Below, piece by piece: positions 7,990-15,572 of a DNA stretch of 64,000 nucleotides. Numbering within the stretch: the stretch's first letter is position 1; each line of letters starts with the position of its first letter. The translations under genes and the position numbers were made by a program. The notes beneath the pieces were generated by a model. It made no database searches. It worked only from the letters and a program-made list of their open reading frames with translations, and was not told where the DNA came from. The stretch is taken from the NCBI GenBank assembly GCA_964431495.1, contig CAYSJU010000007.1, forward strand, positions 1-64,000. Reading direction: 5' to 3'. The DNA is from CAYSJU01 sp964431495. GTDB taxonomy: Bacteria; Omnitrophota; Gorgyraeia; Tantalellales; Tantalellaceae.

Positions 7990-9438
7990 ATGCGAAAAGA
8001 ACATCCTGGCAAGCTGATAATTGTCTCTAACCGTCTCCCCTATTATAAAACAATGAGCACCGGGGGAGAAGCACGGTGGGAAAAATCTCCCGGAGGGCTG
8101 GTTAACGCGCTGGATCCCATACTTAAAGAAAAAAACGGTCTCTGGATCGGGTGGGACGGGACATTCTCCGGCCATTCCAGCCGGGAACAGACCGAGGAGA
8201 TCCACAACGTTGCCCATCTTGGGTTTTCCGGCACAAAGAAATCTTATAAAATCCTTTCTGTCCCCTTGAGCAAAAAAGAAGTCGAACAATATTATACCAA
8301 CTTTTCCAATAACACCCTGTGGGGACTTTTTCATTACTTCTTCGAAAAGTCGTCTATAGATTACTCGTCATGGGAGGCTTACAAAAATATCAATAAAAGA
8401 TTCGCTTCATATATAAACAAGGTCGCCGGGGAAAAAGATATTATCTGGATAAACGATTTTCATCTTTTTTTATGTCCTTTCTTCCTGCGCAGGATCAATC
8501 CAAAATACCAGATACATTTTTTTCTGCATATCCCCTTCCCGCATGTGGACATCTTCTCCACTCTGCCCTGGGGAAAGGATATCCTGAACTCCCTGGCATG
8601 CTGTAATTCCATCGGCTTTCAGCACCGGCAGCACATGAAAAACTATCTTGGCGCGGTCCACGCCCTTCTCGGCCCAAAAAAAGACAAGGCCTCCTACAAA
8701 AGGCTCCCATTCGCTTTCGTAAACCCTATCGGTATTGATTTCAAAAAGTATGACAGTGCTTCCAGAAAAAGCAATGTCATAAAAAGAAAAAAGGGGCTCA
8801 TGAAACAGAACCATTACGTTAAGATGATCCTCGGGGTGGACCGTCTGGACTATTCGAAGGGCATCAAACAAAAGATGCTGGGAATAGAAAACCTCCTGGA
8901 AACGTATCCAGGGCTGGCGGGCGAGTTCTGTTTCTATCAACTGGCGGTCCCCAGCAGGGAAGCCGTTTCCGCCTATCGTCTCCTGAAAAAGGACGTCGAC
9001 GAGATCGTCGGGAGGATTAACGGAAGATTCTCCACCGGGATATGGCATCCAATACAGTACATGTACAGCAAGGTGGATTTTGACGCCCTGGTCGCTCTTT
9101 ATTCAGCGGCTGACATAGCTCTTATCACTCCTTTAAGGGACGGGATGAACCTGGTCTCTAAGGAATATGTCGCTTCCCACTCTGATGAGGAGGGGATCCT
9201 CATCCTCTCTAAGTTTGCCGGCGCAAGCGCGGAACTCAGAAACGCCATATCCGTCAATCCCTACAGCATCGAAGATATTTCGGGCGCGCTCCTCAAGGCT
9301 TTTACGATGCCCCCTGGCGCTATCAAAACAAGGATGCAGCGTATGCGCGCGAACGTCAGGACGAACGATATCCATGCCTGGCTTAATAAGTCGCTTTCCG
9401 TTTTTGAACGGACCAAAAAGGAGGGAAAACGTGTTTGA
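7990..9438 (+). CDS. otsA: Trehalose-6-phosphate synthase (GT20)
   Basis: It joins a nucleotide-activated glucose to glucose-6-phosphate to give trehalose-6-phosphate. The 482-residue protein shows LIIVSNRLP at the N-terminus, SPGGLV, the GWDG loop, WINDFHLFLCPFFLR, the phosphate-binding GVDRLDYSKGI and the nucleotide-binding PLRDGMNLVSKEYVA. The frame is open upstream to 7825, but that part overlaps rlmN and has no homology, and the family N-terminus begins at the ATG at 7990. The gene appears leaderless. Its stop overlaps the GTG start of the TreT-like gene by 8 bp. No otsB phosphatase is adjacent. Confidence 0.95.
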   Translation: MRKEHPGKLIIVSNRLPYYKTMSTGGEARWEKSPGGLVNALDPILKEKNGLWIGWDGTFSGHSSREQTEEIHNVAHLGFSGTKKSYKILSVPLSKKEVEQYYTNFSNNTLWGLFHYFFEKSSIDYSSWEAYKNINKRFASYINKVAGEKDIIWINDFHLFLCPFFLRRINPKYQIHFFLHIPFPHVDIFSTLPWGKDILNSLACCNSIGFQHRQHMKNYLGAVHALLGPKKDKASYKRLPFAFVNPIGIDFKKYDSASRKSNVIKRKKGLMKQNHYVKMILGVDRLDYSKGIKQKMLGIENLLETYPGLAGEFCFYQLAVPSREAVSAYRLLKKDVDEIVGRINGRFSTGIWHPIQYMYSKVDFDALVALYSAADIALITPLRDGMNLVSKEYVASHSDEEGILILSKFAGASAELRNAISVNPYSIEDISGALLKAFTMPPGAIKTRMQRMRANVRTNDIHAWLNKSLSVFERTKKEGKRV

Positions 9439-10873
9439 CGACCAAAGTCGCCACTATAAAAATCAGTTCGTTCCCTTAGAAGCTGTGAACGTGGATCTGT
9501 ACAAGAAGTTCGCGGGGGACAGGGCCATTGAAGAGCTGAAGTGGCTGGCCGACCCCCTGAAAGGCAAAGTCTGGGCGAACGTCAATTCCACCTTCGTCGG
9601 AGGAGGCGTGGCGGAAATGCTGCGAAGCGTCGTCCCTTTTGCCAAGGGACTGGGTATCAGGTGCCGGTGGTTCGTAATAGAAGGAACACTTGAATTCTTC
9701 ACCGTGACCAAAAAATTCCACAATATGCTGCAGGGAATAAAATCAAAGATCACAATGGAGGAGATCTTCCACGCTTATCTGGAAAATATACGGCAAAACC
9801 TGAAAAAAACCACGATCCCCGCCCATATGGTTATCGTCCATGACCCGCAGCCGGCCGCGGCCATAATGAGCGGCAATATCTTCGGATATGTCCTCTGGCG
9901 CTGCCACATAGATACTTCTGAGGCAAGTCGGCGTATATGGCGGTTCCTTCTCCCTTATGTAAATCACTATGACGGAGCGATCTTCACCTGTCCCGAGTTT
10001 GCCAAGCCCGGCCTGAACATCCCCGTGTATTCCATATCCCCGGCCATCGACCCTTTGAAGCAGAAAAACAAACAATATACCCGTGAAGAAGCCTTATCCA
10101 TCGTCGCACCCCTCTTCGCGAAACATAAAATAGATCCTGCCCGTCCTTTTATCCTGGCTGTTTCCAGATATGACATCCATAAAAATCAGCGGTCCATAAT
10201 TAAGGCTTTCAAAAAACTGAAAAAAGAGCTTTCGCGGGAGGTTCCTTCGCCGATGCTGATCATAGTGGGCAATATGGCCTCCGATGACCCTGAAGGCGAA
10301 AAAATGTATAAAACAATACTTAAAGAGATAGGCAATAACAAGGATCTCCTTCCGCTGCTGAACATAGAAGACAACGATCGCATCATCGGAGCCCTTATGA
10401 AGCTTGCGACCTGTTTTGTCCACGTCTCTACCAAGGAAGGCTTCGGGCTGGTCGTTACCGAGGCCCTGTGGCAGGGAACGCCTGTCATCGGCAGCTCGGT
10501 CGGCGGCATCAAAAAACAGGTCATAAGCGGGACTACCGGCTTCCTCGTGGAGCCTTTTGAAATAGAAAAGATCGTCAAGCATATGCTCTTTTTCCTGCAG
10601 AACAAGAAAGAAAGGGATACCCTGGGGAATAACGGCAAAGAGCACGTAAGAGAAAACTTCCTTCTCCCCTCTCTGGTAAGGAAGTACATCCTTCTCATGC
10701 GGTATTATCTGGAAATCGACAATAAATTCCCTGAGTTCAGGATAAACGATATTACTTATTCGGAGATTAAAAAAGCCGCTTATGGGAGGTCTGTCTGGCC
10801 GTTCTCAAGAAAAGCGCTGCATGAAAAGATCGAGACTCTGTGGGAGGAACTGGAAACTCAATCCGGCAACTGA
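9431..10873 (+). CDS. treT: Trehalose synthase TreT-like glycosyltransferase (GT4)
   Basis: TreT-type enzymes make trehalose from NDP-glucose and glucose reversibly, without a phosphorylated intermediate. The 480-residue protein shows WANVNSTFVGGGVAEML, VIVHDPQPAA, WRCHIDTSEASRRIW, a GT4 nucleotide-binding region with ILAVSRYDIHKN, and STKEGFGLVVTEALWQGTPV. The GTG at 9431, with a GGAGGG site before it, is chosen because the longer frame lies inside otsA. It overlaps otsA by 8 bp and the convergent pseudopilin gene by 16 bp. Sitting next to otsA, it gives two routes into trehalose chemistry. A phosphorylase-like activity cannot be excluded. Confidence 0.88.
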   Translation: MFDDQSRHYKNQFVPLEAVNVDLYKKFAGDRAIEELKWLADPLKGKVWANVNSTFVGGGVAEMLRSVVPFAKGLGIRCRWFVIEGTLEFFTVTKKFHNMLQGIKSKITMEEIFHAYLENIRQNLKKTTIPAHMVIVHDPQPAAAIMSGNIFGYVLWRCHIDTSEASRRIWRFLLPYVNHYDGAIFTCPEFAKPGLNIPVYSISPAIDPLKQKNKQYTREEALSIVAPLFAKHKIDPARPFILAVSRYDIHKNQRSIIKAFKKLKKELSREVPSPMLIIVGNMASDDPEGEKMYKTILKEIGNNKDLLPLLNIEDNDRIIGALMKLATCFVHVSTKEGFGLVVTEALWQGTPVIGSSVGGIKKQVISGTTGFLVEPFEIEKIVKHMLFFLQNKKERDTLGNNGKEHVRENFLLPSLVRKYILLMRYYLEIDNKFPEFRINDITYSEIKKAAYGRSVWPFSRKALHEKIETLWEELETQSGN

Positions 10874-11343
10874 ACAAAAAACGGGAACCGGCCCTTTTTA
10901 CCGCTCTTCTCTTTCCACAGCACGTCGCCGTTCACGTAAAGTAGGTTCTCTCCGCCGCCAGTGTGGTTCTCGCCTTTGTCCCGCACAAGAACCTCCCTGG
11001 ATGGGTCTTTTACGGATAAGCCGGCCGTATATATATAATCCGGGTCTTCCGGTGTCCCCGCATGTTTAGTCCCGGGGCAATCCATAAACCTCGCGTCCGC
11101 CAAGTATTGCTCGTCGTAAAGCGTTTTCAATGAGGGAGGGAATTTGCCCCTGTTCTCACGCGCGTAAACATACAGGGCCATGCCTATCTCCCTCATGTTG
11201 CCGGCGCAAGCGCCTTTTTCCCATCTTGCGTGGATCCGGCCGATAAAAGGAAATGCCAGAAAAATAGTCAAAGAAACGATAAGAAAAACCACTATAAGTT
11301 CCCCGATGGTAAACCCACCGTTGCCAGGAATCCTCTTTTTCAT
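10858..11343 (-). CDS. Type II secretion/type IV pilin-like pseudopilin
   Basis: The 161-residue protein begins with a prepilin signal, a short basic leader ending in GG then FTIGE, followed by about 20 hydrophobic residues (LIVVFLIVSLTIFLAFPFI). The glutamate at mature position 5 is present. The soluble part has two Cys (CAGNMREIGMALYVYA and MDCPGTKH) and the layout of bacterial pseudopilins. It probably acts in a type II secretion or type IV pilus-like machine encoded elsewhere. It is the last gene of the minus-strand operon, overlapping coaB by 4 bp and converging on treT. Confidence 0.8.
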   Translation of the reverse strand: MKKRIPGNGGFTIGELIVVFLIVSLTIFLAFPFIGRIHARWEKGACAGNMREIGMALYVYARENRGKFPPSLKTLYDEQYLADARFMDCPGTKHAGTPEDPDYIYTAGLSVKDPSREVLVRDKGENHTGGGENLLYVNGDVLWKEKSGKKGRFPFFVQLPD

Positions 11344-11990
11344 GCCTTCAGTCTCTCCACTTCGTCCAGTATGATTTTAGCGCATTCGTCCTTCGTGACT
11401 TTTTTCAGCTCCCTCGCATTAAGTTCCCTGTCGAGCAGCGTAAATGTCTTTTCGCCTCCGCCAAAAGGATCTTGCTGCCGCCCTCTCATGGTCGCTACTA
11501 TAATATCCAGGCTTTTTCCGTTCAATTTGTTCTTCGCGTTCTCCAGCAGGTTATCGGTCTCCAGCGCGAACCCCACTTTCACCAGGCCTTTCCGGTGTCC
11601 GATTTCCTTAAGAATATCCGGGTTCTCGATAAGGTCCAGTGCCAGTTTTCCGGTCTTCTTGATCTTCTGTTTCTTTACTTCCGCCGGGCGAAAATCACAA
11701 ACCGCCGCGGTCATTATCACACAATCCGTATTGTCCAGTCTCTCAAAGATCCTGTCCCGCATCTCGCGGGCCGTGGTCACATTTATCACTTCCGCTCCGT
11801 CGGGCGGGGATAATCGCACCGGGCCGCTTACGAGACACACTTTATTCCCTCTTCTCACGGCTTCCGCGGCTATTTTATATCCCATCGTACCTGTGGAAAA
11901 GTTGGAGATGTATCTGACAGGGTCTATCGGCTCAATGGTAGGACCTGCTGTAATGAGGACTTTGTACGGAATATTATTTCCCCCGTTCAC
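11340..11990 (-). CDS. coaB: Phosphopantothenoylcysteine synthetase (CoaB, stand-alone)
   Basis: It ligates 4'-phosphopantothenate to cysteine using a nucleotide triphosphate, the second step of CoA synthesis. The 216 residues match the C-terminal half of the usual CoaBC fusion: VLITAGPTIEPIDPVRYISNFSTGTMGY, LVSGPVRLSPP, MTAAVCDFRP, and LKKTGKLALDLIENPDIL-like blocks near KIKKTGKL. The start overlaps the coaC stop by 4 bp (ATGA), so one fusion gene is split into two coupled genes. Confidence 0.93.
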   Translation of the reverse strand: MNGGNNIPYKVLITAGPTIEPIDPVRYISNFSTGTMGYKIAAEAVRRGNKVCLVSGPVRLSPPDGAEVINVTTAREMRDRIFERLDNTDCVIMTAAVCDFRPAEVKKQKIKKTGKLALDLIENPDILKEIGHRKGLVKVGFALETDNLLENAKNKLNGKSLDIIVATMRGRQQDPFGGGEKTFTLLDRELNARELKKVTKDECAKIILDEVERLKA

Positions 11991-12559
11991 TCTAAAAGAC
12001 TTTCCACTCGTTCGATTATCTTGTCCGCCGGGGCCAGGTGCCCCATGCCTTCATATCCGCAAGCCAGGCGCCCCACTACGGGACCCACAAAATGGTATCC
12101 CTTTCCACGGAGGTAGGTTATTCTATCCTGAATGATCGGGTTGTTGTACATCCTGTCGTTCATGGCCGGCGCGAAGACCACCGGACATCTGGAAGAACAT
12201 ACGGCGCATGTTAAAATATCATCACATATCCCGGAGGCTGTCTTCGCGATAATGTCGGCCGTAGCAGGCGCCACCAGGATGATATCCGCTTCTTCCGACA
12301 GGGCAATATGCGCGGGCTCCCTTGTCGCCGGCAGGCGGAACATGTCCTCCGCGACCTTCTCTCCCGTCAACGTCTCGAGCGTCAGAGGGGTAATAAACCA
12401 TTTCGCGTCTCTTGACATCGCGCATTTTACGGCAAACCCTCTTTCCCGGAAACGGTTTATCAGATCGCACGCCTTATAGCTCGCGATGCTGCCGGTGACC
12501 CCCAGAAGTATGGTTTTTTGTTGCTTCCTATTTGCGTTCCTTGAGCTTGACTTTGTCAT
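11987..12559 (-). CDS. coaC: Phosphopantothenoylcysteine decarboxylase (CoaC, stand-alone)
   Basis: This flavoprotein decarboxylates 4'-phosphopantothenoylcysteine. The 190-residue protein shows ILLGVTGSIASYKACDL (FMN site), the active-site histidine in AHIALSEEAD, VVFAPAMNDRMYNNP (the PxMNxxM motif) and the catalytic cysteine in GRLACGYEGMGHLA. CoaC is normally the N-terminal half of CoaBC; here a stop and a new ATG separate it from coaB with a 4-bp overlap. Its start overlaps the end of rpoZ by 32 bp. Confidence 0.94.
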   Translation of the reverse strand: MTKSSSRNANRKQQKTILLGVTGSIASYKACDLINRFRERGFAVKCAMSRDAKWFITPLTLETLTGEKVAEDMFRLPATREPAHIALSEEADIILVAPATADIIAKTASGICDDILTCAVCSSRCPVVFAPAMNDRMYNNPIIQDRITYLRGKGYHFVGPVVGRLACGYEGMGHLAPADKIIERVESLLE

Positions 12560-12725
12560 TGGCTATTTCCCTTATAGCTGTTGTCGTCGCTTTTTCGTTC
12601 GGGTCCGCTTCGACCAGTCTTTTCATCCCGCTGTTCAGCTCCATAGCGCGCATCGCCGCCATATTTGTCAACTTATAAAGACTTCCCGCTTTTTTTAATA
12701 GATCTTCCAACGCGATCTTCTCCAT
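12528..12725 (-). CDS. rpoZ: RNA polymerase omega subunit
   Basis: The 65-residue protein fits omega: a short N-terminal helix (MEKIALEDLLKKAGSLYKL), then the hallmark helix TNMAAMRAMEL and a charged tail with KATTTAIREIANDKV. Omega aids folding and assembly of the beta-prime subunit. Its position between gmk and coaBC is the standard gmk-rpoZ-coaBC order seen in many bacteria. The ATG follows the gmk stop by 6 bp. Confidence 0.9.
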   Translation of the reverse strand: MEKIALEDLLKKAGSLYKLTNMAAMRAMELNSGMKRLVEADPNEKATTTAIREIANDKVKLKERK

Positions 12726-12731
12726 TTTCCC

Positions 12732-13337
12732 TCACTTTTTTAGTCTCATCCTGCGGTTCTCTCTTTCCATCTCTATGATGGATTTAAGCTCCCGCACGGC
12801 TTCGTCCAGATCATCATTTATGATCATATAATCGTATTCGTCCGCGGATTCTATTTCTTTCTCCGACTCTTTTAAACGCACATTCATCTGCTCTTTCTGC
12901 TCCGTTTGCCTTTTTTGCAGCCGCGTGGTCAACGCTTCCCTGGAGGGCGGCATTATAAACACGCTCACGCTCCCCGGGAACCTTTTCTTGACCCGTTTGG
13001 CCCCTTTGACATCTATGCACAGAACAATATCTCTTCCAGCGGACAGGGCCTCTTTTACCTGTTCCGAGGAAGTCCCATAATGACACCCGAAGACCTCTTC
13101 CCATTCAAGAAGTTCGTTGTCCGCGATTTTCTTTTTGAACTCTTCTTCGGAAATGAAAATATAATCTTCCCTGTCTTTTTCTTTCGACCGGGGCCTGCGG
13201 GTCGTGTAGGAGACAGACTTCAGCATGCCTTCGATCTCTTTGAGCAGTTTATTGACTATCGTGGTTTTGCCGCCTCCGCTGGGCGACGAAACAACGACGA
13301 TAAGAGGGTCTTTCTTGGTTCCCGGTTTTTTATTCAA
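12732..13337 (-). CDS. gmk: Guanylate kinase
   Basis: It phosphorylates GMP to GDP. The 201-residue protein has the P-loop SSPSGGGKTTIVNKLL near residue 16, the GMP-binding SYTTRRPRSKEKDREDYIFI, LLEWEEVFGCHYGTS, and the lid with PPSREALTTRLQKRQTE. It overlaps the upstream yicC gene by 8 bp and precedes rpoZ, which is a common bacterial gene order. Confidence 0.96.
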   Translation of the reverse strand: MNKKPGTKKDPLIVVVSSPSGGGKTTIVNKLLKEIEGMLKSVSYTTRRPRSKEKDREDYIFISEEEFKKKIADNELLEWEEVFGCHYGTSSEQVKEALSAGRDIVLCIDVKGAKRVKKRFPGSVSVFIMPPSREALTTRLQKRQTEQKEQMNVRLKESEKEIESADEYDYMIINDDLDEAVRELKSIIEMERENRRMRLKK

Positions 13338-14277
13338 TGTTCTTCAGCTGTTCGCGTATCTTTTCTATTTCGCTTTTTATATCAATGACCTGCCTGGAGA
13401 TCAGGTAATCGTTTCCTTTCGCGCCTATGGTATTGGCTTCCCTGTGCATTTCCTGGGCGATAAAATCCAGTTTTTTCCCCACATCTCCTTTTACCCTTTT
13501 CAGAACGAGGATATATCCGTCCAGATGATTTTCCAGACGGACAAGCTCCTCTGTTATATCACAGTTCCTGGCGAACAAGGCGACTTCCTCCTCCAGCTTT
13601 CCCTTGTCTGTTTCTTCCTTTGCCGCGGCCATCTTTGTCATCCTGAGCAGCCTTTTCCTGTACCCTTCTATGGCCTGCTTCTCGCGTTTTCTTATGCTGT
13701 TTATGGCTTTTCGTATTTTCCCAAGGCGCTGGCTGAAATCCTTTGCCAGCTTCGCGCCTTCCCTTTCACGGTATTTTATGAGATTCTTCAGCGCCTTTTC
13801 CGCGGCCCTCTTTATGAACGGCCACAGCTTCTCTCCCTCTTCCCCCACATCCTGCCGGATCACTCCCGGAAAGCCCATCAGGTCCTGTATCTTGAGCTCT
13901 CCTTTCAGGGCAAGGTCCTTCTGGATCGTTTTGATCCTGCTTGCGTACTCTTTTATCATATGCTCATTTATATGTATCTCTTCCAGGAGACCCTTGTTTC
14001 CTTTCTTCTCCCTGGATATCTTGACAAAAACCTTTCCCCTGGCCAATCTCTTCGCGAAAACATCTTTAAGTTTTTTTTCCAACAGAAAAAATCCCTCAAA
14101 GGACGCGAAATCAACGCTCAGGTGCCTGTGGTTCAAGCTCTTGATCTCCGCGATTATGTTGCCATAGGGGCTTTTCTCCGCGCCCTTTCCAAAGCCGGTC
14201 ATGGACCTTATCCGCGGTTTTTTCGTGCCATTGGTTTTGCCTGTTTTTTTCCTGCCTTTTTCCTTTTTTCTATCCAT
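13330..14277 (-). CDS. yicC: YicC-family endoribonuclease
   Basis: YicC proteins are stress-linked RNases. The N-terminal YicC block RSMTGFGKG and the C-terminal DUF1732 region (DITEELVRLENHLDGYILVLK, GKKLDFIAQEMHREANTIGAK) are both complete. The longest frame starts with about 25 Lys/Arg-rich residues that overlap ndk by 70 bp. The family usually starts at M(I)RSMTGFG, so the ATG at 14202, six bp after the ndk stop, is a strong alternative start. It precedes gmk as in many genomes. Confidence 0.9.
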   Translation of the reverse strand: MDRKKEKGRKKTGKTNGTKKPRIRSMTGFGKGAEKSPYGNIIAEIKSLNHRHLSVDFASFEGFFLLEKKLKDVFAKRLARGKVFVKISREKKGNKGLLEEIHINEHMIKEYASRIKTIQKDLALKGELKIQDLMGFPGVIRQDVGEEGEKLWPFIKRAAEKALKNLIKYREREGAKLAKDFSQRLGKIRKAINSIRKREKQAIEGYRKRLLRMTKMAAAKEETDKGKLEEEVALFARNCDITEELVRLENHLDGYILVLKRVKGDVGKKLDFIAQEMHREANTIGAKGNDYLISRQVIDIKSEIEKIREQLKNIE

Positions 14278-14765
14278 TCTCTCACCTTAACGGTTTTTTG
14301 TTTTTCCTCGACCGGATAAATATCAACGATTATCTCGTCCGGCTCGAACCACATCTTTATCTCCCTTTCCGCCTCTTCTCTGTTAGCCGACGCGTGTATT
14401 ACGTTCTCGTAAACGCCTTTTGTGGTGATCCTGCCGTAAGCCCCCCTTATTGATACCGCGTCCGCTTCCTCCGGATTGGTCTTACCGCTGATATCCCTCA
14501 CCTTCCGGATGGCGTCCTCCCCCCAATATACAAGGGCCATGACTTTCTTTTTGTGATATTCTCCCGTGATATATTTGATCAGGTCCTCAAAAAAAGGCAT
14601 ATCTTTCAAGTGCGCGTAATGCCTCTCCGCCAGTTCCCGTGAAACCTCCACTATCCTCGATGCGACTATGTCCAGCTTTGTCTCGGATAAGCGTGTGAGG
14701 ATATTCCCTGTAAGAGATTTCTTCAACCCGTCAGGTTTTATCAATATGAGGGTCTGCTCTATCAT
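14208..14765 (-). CDS. ndk: Nucleoside diphosphate kinase with basic C-terminal tail
   Basis: It moves gamma-phosphate between nucleoside triphosphates and diphosphates through a phospho-histidine. The family core is present: TLILIKPDGLKKSLTG, the active-site histidine in NVIHASANREEAEREI (usually NxxHGSD), and SIRGAYG. At 185 residues it is about 40 longer than the usual 140, because of a lysine/arginine-rich tail (EWIEKRKKAGKKQAKP). That tail overlaps the long form of yicC, so it is coding and not a start-site artefact. A nucleic-acid-binding role for the tail is only a guess. Confidence 0.92.
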   Translation of the reverse strand: MIEQTLILIKPDGLKKSLTGNILTRLSETKLDIVASRIVEVSRELAERHYAHLKDMPFFEDLIKYITGEYHKKKVMALVYWGEDAIRKVRDISGKTNPEEADAVSIRGAYGRITTKGVYENVIHASANREEAEREIKMWFEPDEIIVDIYPVEEKQKTVKVREWIEKRKKAGKKQAKPMARKNRG

Positions 14766-14785
14766 GGTTTATCTCCTGATTTTTC

Positions 14786-14806
14786 GGGTTCGATAAATCG
14801 AAACCC
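14786..14806. repeat. Short dispersed palindrome, copy A
   Basis: GGGTTCGAT, AA, then ATCGAAACCC, followed by TGCATTTT. Related copies lie at 23463-23484 and 35531-35548, each in an intergenic gap. It sits just upstream of ndk. Confidence 0.5.
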
Positions 14807-14865
14807 TGCATTTTAATTTTAGCAACTAGCCTTGAAAAGTCAATATCTTTGCGTTTTCCCGGCGG

Positions 14866-15528
14866 TTAAAATATCACTATAAATTCGCCTCGAGGTTTGC
14901 TTTCCGCAAAATGTCCCAGATGCTCCTCCGCGGCCCCCCTTCTTACTTCCTCGAATTTCTTGGTCAGCTCCCTCGCCAGTATTATCTCCCTGTTCCCCGC
15001 GACATCCATGAAATCCTTCAAAAATTTTTCGATCCTGTGGGGAGATTCATGAATTATTACGGTCCTCTCCTCCTTCGCCAGTTCTTCCAGCTGCTTGCGC
15101 CTGCGCGATCCTTTGCTTGACAGAAACCCCTCAAAAACAAATTTATGCGAGGGTTTTCCCGATAAGACCAGCGCGGCTATAAACGCCGTGGGTCCGGGGA
15201 CTGCCGTCAGCGGTATCCCCTTTCCGATACATTCCTTTATAAGGACATGGCCGGGGTCCGATATTCCAGGCGTGCCGGAATCCGACACAAGCGCCACATC
15301 CTTTCCCCTCTGCAGCATATTGACGATCTCGGAGGTCTTTTTCATCCCGCTGTATGAATGAAAGCTTGTGACCGGGGTCTTTATGCCGTAGGCGTTCAAT
15401 AATATCCTTGCCTTTCTGGTATCTTCCGCGGCTATAATGTCCGTTTCTTTCAACACCCGGACAGCCCGCATGGTGATGTCTTCCAGATTCCCTATCGGCG
15501 TACTTACAATGAATAATGTCCCCACCAT
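14866..15528 (-). CDS. rsmI: 16S rRNA (cytidine1402-2'-O)-methyltransferase
   Basis: RsmI methylates the ribose of C1402 in the ribosomal decoding centre using SAM. The 220-residue form (ATG at 15528) starts with the family block GTLFIVSTPIGNLEDIT and continues with IAAEDTRKARILL, SFHSYSG, ALVSDSGTPGISDPG and TAVPGPTAFIAALVLSG. A TTG at 15549 would add seven residues with no family match. It belongs to the tetrapyrrole-methylase fold. It follows glmS and precedes ndk on the same strand. Confidence 0.95.
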   Translation of the reverse strand: MVGTLFIVSTPIGNLEDITMRAVRVLKETDIIAAEDTRKARILLNAYGIKTPVTSFHSYSGMKKTSEIVNMLQRGKDVALVSDSGTPGISDPGHVLIKECIGKGIPLTAVPGPTAFIAALVLSGKPSHKFVFEGFLSSKGSRRRKQLEELAKEERTVIIHESPHRIEKFLKDFMDVAGNREIILARELTKKFEEVRRGAAEEHLGHFAESKPRGEFIVIF

Positions 15529-15572
15529 TGGTACTCTTTTCGGCCGCAACGACGGAACTCTTTGTCACTTTC

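Noticed and set aside
13225..14319. 364-codon plus-strand ORF opposite gmk and yicC
   Set aside because: Antisense shadow of conserved genes, rich in Phe/Leu/Pro as expected from the reverse of Lys/Glu-rich helices.
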